Below are positions 33,310-36,477 of a stretch of DNA of 36,477 nucleotides, one piece after another (the first letter of the stretch is position 1; every line of letters begins with the position of its first letter). A program made the position numbers and the translations under genes. The stretch lies in contig JAFDVY010000028.1 of NCBI GenBank assembly GCA_018268785.1, positions 1 through 36,477 on the forward strand, given 5' to 3'. The DNA comes from Acidobacteriota bacterium. GTDB lineage: Bacteria > Acidobacteriota > Terriglobia > Acidiferrales > UBA7541. Under the pieces are notes generated by a model. The model was not told the origin of the DNA. It worked only from the letters and a program-made list of their open reading frames with translations, and searched no databases.

Positions 33310-33966
33310 ATGTCCGCAACGGCAACCCGGCCTGATTCAAGCTACCTTCTTAGAAAGCTCCATTCACTTTCCGGCATCCTTCCCGTTGGAGCGTTCCTTG
33401 CTGAGCATTTTTGGTCGAACAGCGCCGCGCTGGTGAGCGCGCAGAAGTACAACGACGCTTCGCAGGAACTCCAGACAATCCCCTTTCGACCGTTCGTGGA
33501 GTGGGGCGCGATCTTTCTGCCGATTTTATTTCACGGCTGCTATGGCATCTACATTTGGCTGCGTGGAAAGTCGAACGTTTCGTCTTACCCGTGGGTCGGC
33601 AATTGGCTTTATACCTTTCAGCGATACACGGGGCTGATCACGTTTGCATACATCGCGTGGCATGTGTACACAGAGCGGTGGCTGACTCACGGGAAATCCA
33701 CGTACGCTTCGGTTGCGGAAGATATGCGCCACCCGGTATATCTGGCGTTTTTCGTGATTGGGATTGTGGCGGCTTCGTTCCACCTCGGAGTTGGAATCTG
33801 GAATTTTCTTTGCAAGTGGGGACTCGCTGCGACCGTGCGCGCTCAAAATGCCGCAGGAAAATTGGGCGTGGCGATTGGAATCGGATTTAGCGTTGTCGGA
33901 ATTTTGATCGTGCTGAGCTTTCGACTGAACTGGCACCCGTTTGCCTGGTACGCGGCGACAAAATGA
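33310..33966 (+). CDS. sdhC: Succinate dehydrogenase cytochrome b558 subunit SdhC
   Basis: The 218-residue protein is the single membrane anchor of a type-B (five-helix, di-haem) succinate:quinone oxidoreductase. Five hydrophobic helices carry His residues in suitable places: KLHSLSG and FLAEHFW, ILFHGCYGIYIW, AYIAWHVYTERW and SFHLGVGIWNF, of which four would ligate two haem b groups. ATG 33310 has GGAG five bases upstream; the frame extends to 33256, but without a ribosome site. The stop overlaps the sdhA start by four bases (ATGA). A single SdhC, with no SdhD, fits menaquinone-type Gram-positive-like or Acidobacteria/delta-type complexes. Confidence 0.92.
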   Translation: MSATATRPDSSYLLRKLHSLSGILPVGAFLAEHFWSNSAALVSAQKYNDASQELQTIPFRPFVEWGAIFLPILFHGCYGIYIWLRGKSNVSSYPWVGNWLYTFQRYTGLITFAYIAWHVYTERWLTHGKSTYASVAEDMRHPVYLAFFVIGIVAASFHLGVGIWNFLCKWGLAATVRAQNAAGKLGVAIGIGFSVVGILIVLSFRLNWHPFAWYAATK

Positions 33967-35747
33967 AACAGCCAAAGATCATCATTGTGGGCGGTGGACT
34001 TGCCGGATTGATGGCCACGATTAAAGTGGCGGAAGCCGGTGTGCCTGTGGATCTGTTTTCGATTGTGCCGGTCAAGCGGTCGCACTCGGTCTGCGCGCAA
34101 GGCGGAATCAACGCGGCGAAAAATCAAAAGGGGGAAGGCGACACGACCGCGAAGCACTTCGACGACACGATTTATGGCGGCGATTTTCTGGCGAATCAGC
34201 CGCTTGTGAAGCGGATGTGCGAAGCGGCGCCAGGAATCATCGATTTGCTGGACCGCATGGGTGTGATGTTCAACCGCACGCCGGAGGGTTTGCTCGATTA
34301 CCGCCGGTTTGGCGGGACGCTTTATCACCGTACGGCGTTTGCGGGGGCCACAACTGGTCAGCAATTGCTCTACGCGCTGGATGAGCAGGTGCGGCGGCAC
34401 GAGTCGGAAGGCAAAGTAAAGAAGTACGAGGGTTTTACGTTTTTGTCGGCAGTGCTGGATGACGCGGGAGTCTGCCGCGGGATTTGCGCGATGGATTTGC
34501 GCTCGATGGAAGTGAAGACATTTCTAGCGGACGCGATGATTTTTTGTACCGGTGGCGTGGGCGCGATTTTCGGGCGTTCCACAAATTCAGTCGTGTGCAC
34601 GGGTTCGGCGCAGTCGGCGCTGTTTCAGCAAGGCGTGGACTATGCGAACGGCGAATTTATTCAGGTGCATCCAACGGCGATTCCGGGAGAGGACAAACTG
34701 CGCTTGATGAGCGAATCGGCGCGCGGCGAAGGCGGCCGCGTGTGGGTGCCGCGGAATCCGGCGGACAAGCGACCGGCAAAGAGCATTCCGGAAAACGACC
34801 GGTTTTATTTTCTCGAAGAGTGGTATCCGAAATACGGGAATCTTGTGCCGCGCGATATTGCAACACGCGCCATTCATCGCATCGTTTTTCAGGAAAAGCT
34901 GGGATTGGCCGGGCAACAAGCGGTCTATCTCGATGTCAGCCACATTCCTCGTGAAACACTGGATCGCAAGCTCGAAGGTATTCTCGAAATTTACGAAAAA
35001 TTCCTGGGTGTCGATCCGCGCGAGGAGCCAATGAAGGTCTTTCCGGGAATGCACTACACCATGGGCGGCATGTGGGTTAACGGCGAAGATCAGGCCACGA
35101 ACGTTCCTGGAATTTTTGCGGCGGGCGAGTGTGAGTATCAGTATCACGGAGCCAACCGGCTGGGAGCGAATTCGCTGGTGAGCTGTATTTTTGGCGGGGG
35201 CCTTGCCGGACCTTCAGCGGTGAAATACGCGAAGAATTTGGATAAGGGTGCTGAAGCGACGGATGCAGGTGTATTTGCTCGCGAGCAGAAACGCCAGGAA
35301 GCGAAAAACCAGGAATTGATTTCGCGCGAAGGCAATGAAAACCCGATGGTCATTTGGCGCGAACTGGGCGACACGATGACGGAACACGTGACCGTGACGC
35401 GCATCAACAAGAATCTGGAAGCCGCCGATGCCAAGCTCGTGGAGTTGGCAGAGCGCTTTGGGCGCGTGAACTTGAGCGATCGCACAAAGTGGTCGAACCA
35501 GACACTGAATTTCGCGCGAGAGCTGGGCAACATGCTTTTGCTCGCACGGGTCATAGCGCTAGGCGCTCTGGCCCGCAATGAATCGCGTGGCGCGCACTAC
35601 AAGCCGGAGTTTCCGGACCGGGACGACGCGAATTGGCTCAAGACGACGCGCGCAAAGTATGTCAATGATGAAATCAAGTTGACCTACGAGCACGTGGATA
35701 TTTCACAGATTCCGCCCCGGCCGCGCCGGTACGACGCGGCAAAGTGA
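33963..35747 (+). CDS. sdhA: Succinate dehydrogenase/fumarate reductase flavoprotein subunit SdhA
   Basis: The 594-residue catalytic subunit oxidises succinate to fumarate. The N-terminal FAD motif is IIIVGGGLAGLMA; His41 in SHSVCAQGGINAA is the covalent flavin attachment. HRTAFAGATTGQQLL, STNSVVCTGSAQSAL and the active-site HPTAIPGEDKLRLMSE follow, then the FAD-binding HYTMGGMWV and HGANRLGANSLVSC. The C-terminal helical domain with RESRGAHYKPEFPDRDDANW completes it. It is translated in an ATGA overlap with sdhC and is followed after 12 bases by sdhB. All active-site segments are intact. Confidence 0.97.
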   Translation: MKQPKIIIVGGGLAGLMATIKVAEAGVPVDLFSIVPVKRSHSVCAQGGINAAKNQKGEGDTTAKHFDDTIYGGDFLANQPLVKRMCEAAPGIIDLLDRMGVMFNRTPEGLLDYRRFGGTLYHRTAFAGATTGQQLLYALDEQVRRHESEGKVKKYEGFTFLSAVLDDAGVCRGICAMDLRSMEVKTFLADAMIFCTGGVGAIFGRSTNSVVCTGSAQSALFQQGVDYANGEFIQVHPTAIPGEDKLRLMSESARGEGGRVWVPRNPADKRPAKSIPENDRFYFLEEWYPKYGNLVPRDIATRAIHRIVFQEKLGLAGQQAVYLDVSHIPRETLDRKLEGILEIYEKFLGVDPREEPMKVFPGMHYTMGGMWVNGEDQATNVPGIFAAGECEYQYHGANRLGANSLVSCIFGGGLAGPSAVKYAKNLDKGAEATDAGVFAREQKRQEAKNQELISREGNENPMVIWRELGDTMTEHVTVTRINKNLEAADAKLVELAERFGRVNLSDRTKWSNQTLNFARELGNMLLLARVIALGALARNESRGAHYKPEFPDRDDANWLKTTRAKYVNDEIKLTYEHVDISQIPPRPRRYDAAK

Positions 35748-35759
35748 CGACGAGGGCTT

Positions 35760-36477
35760 ATGGCTGAGAAGAAACAAGTCATCGTTCGAATCAAACGGCA
35801 GCCTTCGCCGAAAGAAGCTGCGCGGTGGGAAGAATTCTCATTGCCGTGGCGCCCCTCGATGAACGTGATTATTTGCCTGCGCGACATTGCCGAGAATCCG
35901 GTCACGCGCGATGGAAAAAAGACCACGCCTATTTCGTATGATTCGAATTGTCTTGAAGAGATTTGCGGCTCCTGCGCGATGTTGATCAACGGCAAAGCGC
36001 GCATGGCGTGCTCGGCGCTGGTGGATTCACTGGAGCAGCCGATTCGGATCGAGCCGCTGAGCAAATTCCCGCTCGTGCGCGATTTGGCCGTGGACCGCCA
36101 GTTCATGTTCGAAAGCCTCAAGCGCGTGAAGGCATGGATTCCGATTGACGGCACGTACGACCTCGGCGAAGGGCCGCGCGTCGCGCCAGAAGTGCAGGAA
36201 ACCGGTTACCCACTTTCAAATTGCATCTCTTGCGGTAGTTGCTTGGAAGTTTGCCCGCAAGTGAACGATGGTAGTAAGTTCGTTGGGGCGGCCATCATCA
36301 GCCAGGTGCGTCTCTTCAACATGCATCCGACCGGCGCAATGCACGCGAAGGAACGTTTGAACGCGCTGATGCAAGAAGGCGGCATACAGGATTGCGCCAA
36401 CGCGCAGAATTGCGTCAGAGCTTGCCCAAAGGGAATTCCTCTCACCGAATCAATCGCCGAGGTGAACCGCGCCGCAT
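35760..36477 (+). CDS. sdhB: Succinate dehydrogenase iron-sulfur subunit SdhB, 3' end beyond the window
   Basis: The frame is open to the right edge, 239 residues, without a stop. The N-terminal [2Fe-2S] site is Cys64, Cys69, Cys72 and Cys84 (NCLEEICGSC, then RMACSAL). The C-terminal clusters are CISCGSCLEVC (Cys155, 158, 161, 165) and CANAQNCVRACPKG (Cys212, 218, 222), which bind the [4Fe-4S] and [3Fe-4S] centres. ATG 35760 follows GAGGG by four bases and starts 12 bases after sdhA. The subunit passes electrons from the flavin to the haems and quinone in SdhC. Only about 10-20 residues should be missing. Confidence 0.97.
   Translation, partial: MAEKKQVIVRIKRQPSPKEAARWEEFSLPWRPSMNVIICLRDIAENPVTRDGKKTTPISYDSNCLEEICGSCAMLINGKARMACSALVDSLEQPIRIEPLSKFPLVRDLAVDRQFMFESLKRVKAWIPIDGTYDLGEGPRVAPEVQETGYPLSNCISCGSCLEVCPQVNDGSKFVGAAIISQVRLFNMHPTGAMHAKERLNALMQEGGIQDCANAQNCVRACPKGIPLTESIAEVNRAA

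Overview
The window looks like a piece of chromosome from an aerobic, menaquinone-type soil bacterium, most likely an Acidobacteriota (Terriglobia-like) genome. This is inferred from the gene mix and not from a marker gene: a giant Ig/FN3/beta-propeller secreted protein, a GH109 glycosidase with a Tat signal, a one-subunit SdhC of the five-helix type, a pyruvoyl-dependent arginine decarboxylase with a bacterial deoxyhypusine-synthase-like protein, and moderately GC-rich coding sequence. There is no sign of phage, transposase, integrase or CRISPR.

Layout. 1-4,060: type II NADH dehydrogenase, an unrecognised protein, and a FliM-like motor-switch protein with no other flagellar gene in view. 4,061-10,039: one 1,992-residue exported protein made of duplicated modules, several Ig-like repeats, two FN3 domains and a C-terminal propeller. 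10,186-15,720: tRNA-Phe, a GAF/free-Met-sulfoxide-reductase-like gene, then on the minus strand a probable operon GNAT acetyltransferase - uppP - ftsK - exported protein with a caspase-like His/Cys pattern. 15,721-18,660: rsgA behind a hairpin-rich leader, convergent with an aldehyde dehydrogenase. 18,893-21,529: a strong sigma70-like promoter driving a translationally coupled pair, a Tat-exported GH109 (alpha-N-acetylgalactosaminidase family) and a membrane acetyltransferase of the HGSNAT type. 21,631-28,296: VOC protein, Dps, small NlpC/P60-like secreted protein, S1/P1 nuclease, MFS exporter, RNase J, GlsB-type membrane protein. 28,387-32,379: a polyamine module. 32,536-33,135: GAF protein. 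33,208-36,477: sdhCAB, with sdhB running off the right edge.

How genes work together. Pyruvoyl arginine decarboxylase, agmatine deiminase and N-carbamoylputrescine amidase make the complete route arginine to agmatine to N-carbamoylputrescine to putrescine, and the deoxyhypusine-synthase-like protein between them is a plausible consumer of the putrescine. NDH-2 and succinate dehydrogenase both feed the quinone pool. The GH109/HGSNAT-like pair parallels the lysosomal logic of acetylating an exposed hexosamine across a membrane before hydrolysing it. The most interesting points are this pair, the polyamine module with an Arg in place of the deoxyhypusine synthase catalytic Lys, the secreted caspase-like candidate, the orphan FliM, and the structured region before rsgA.
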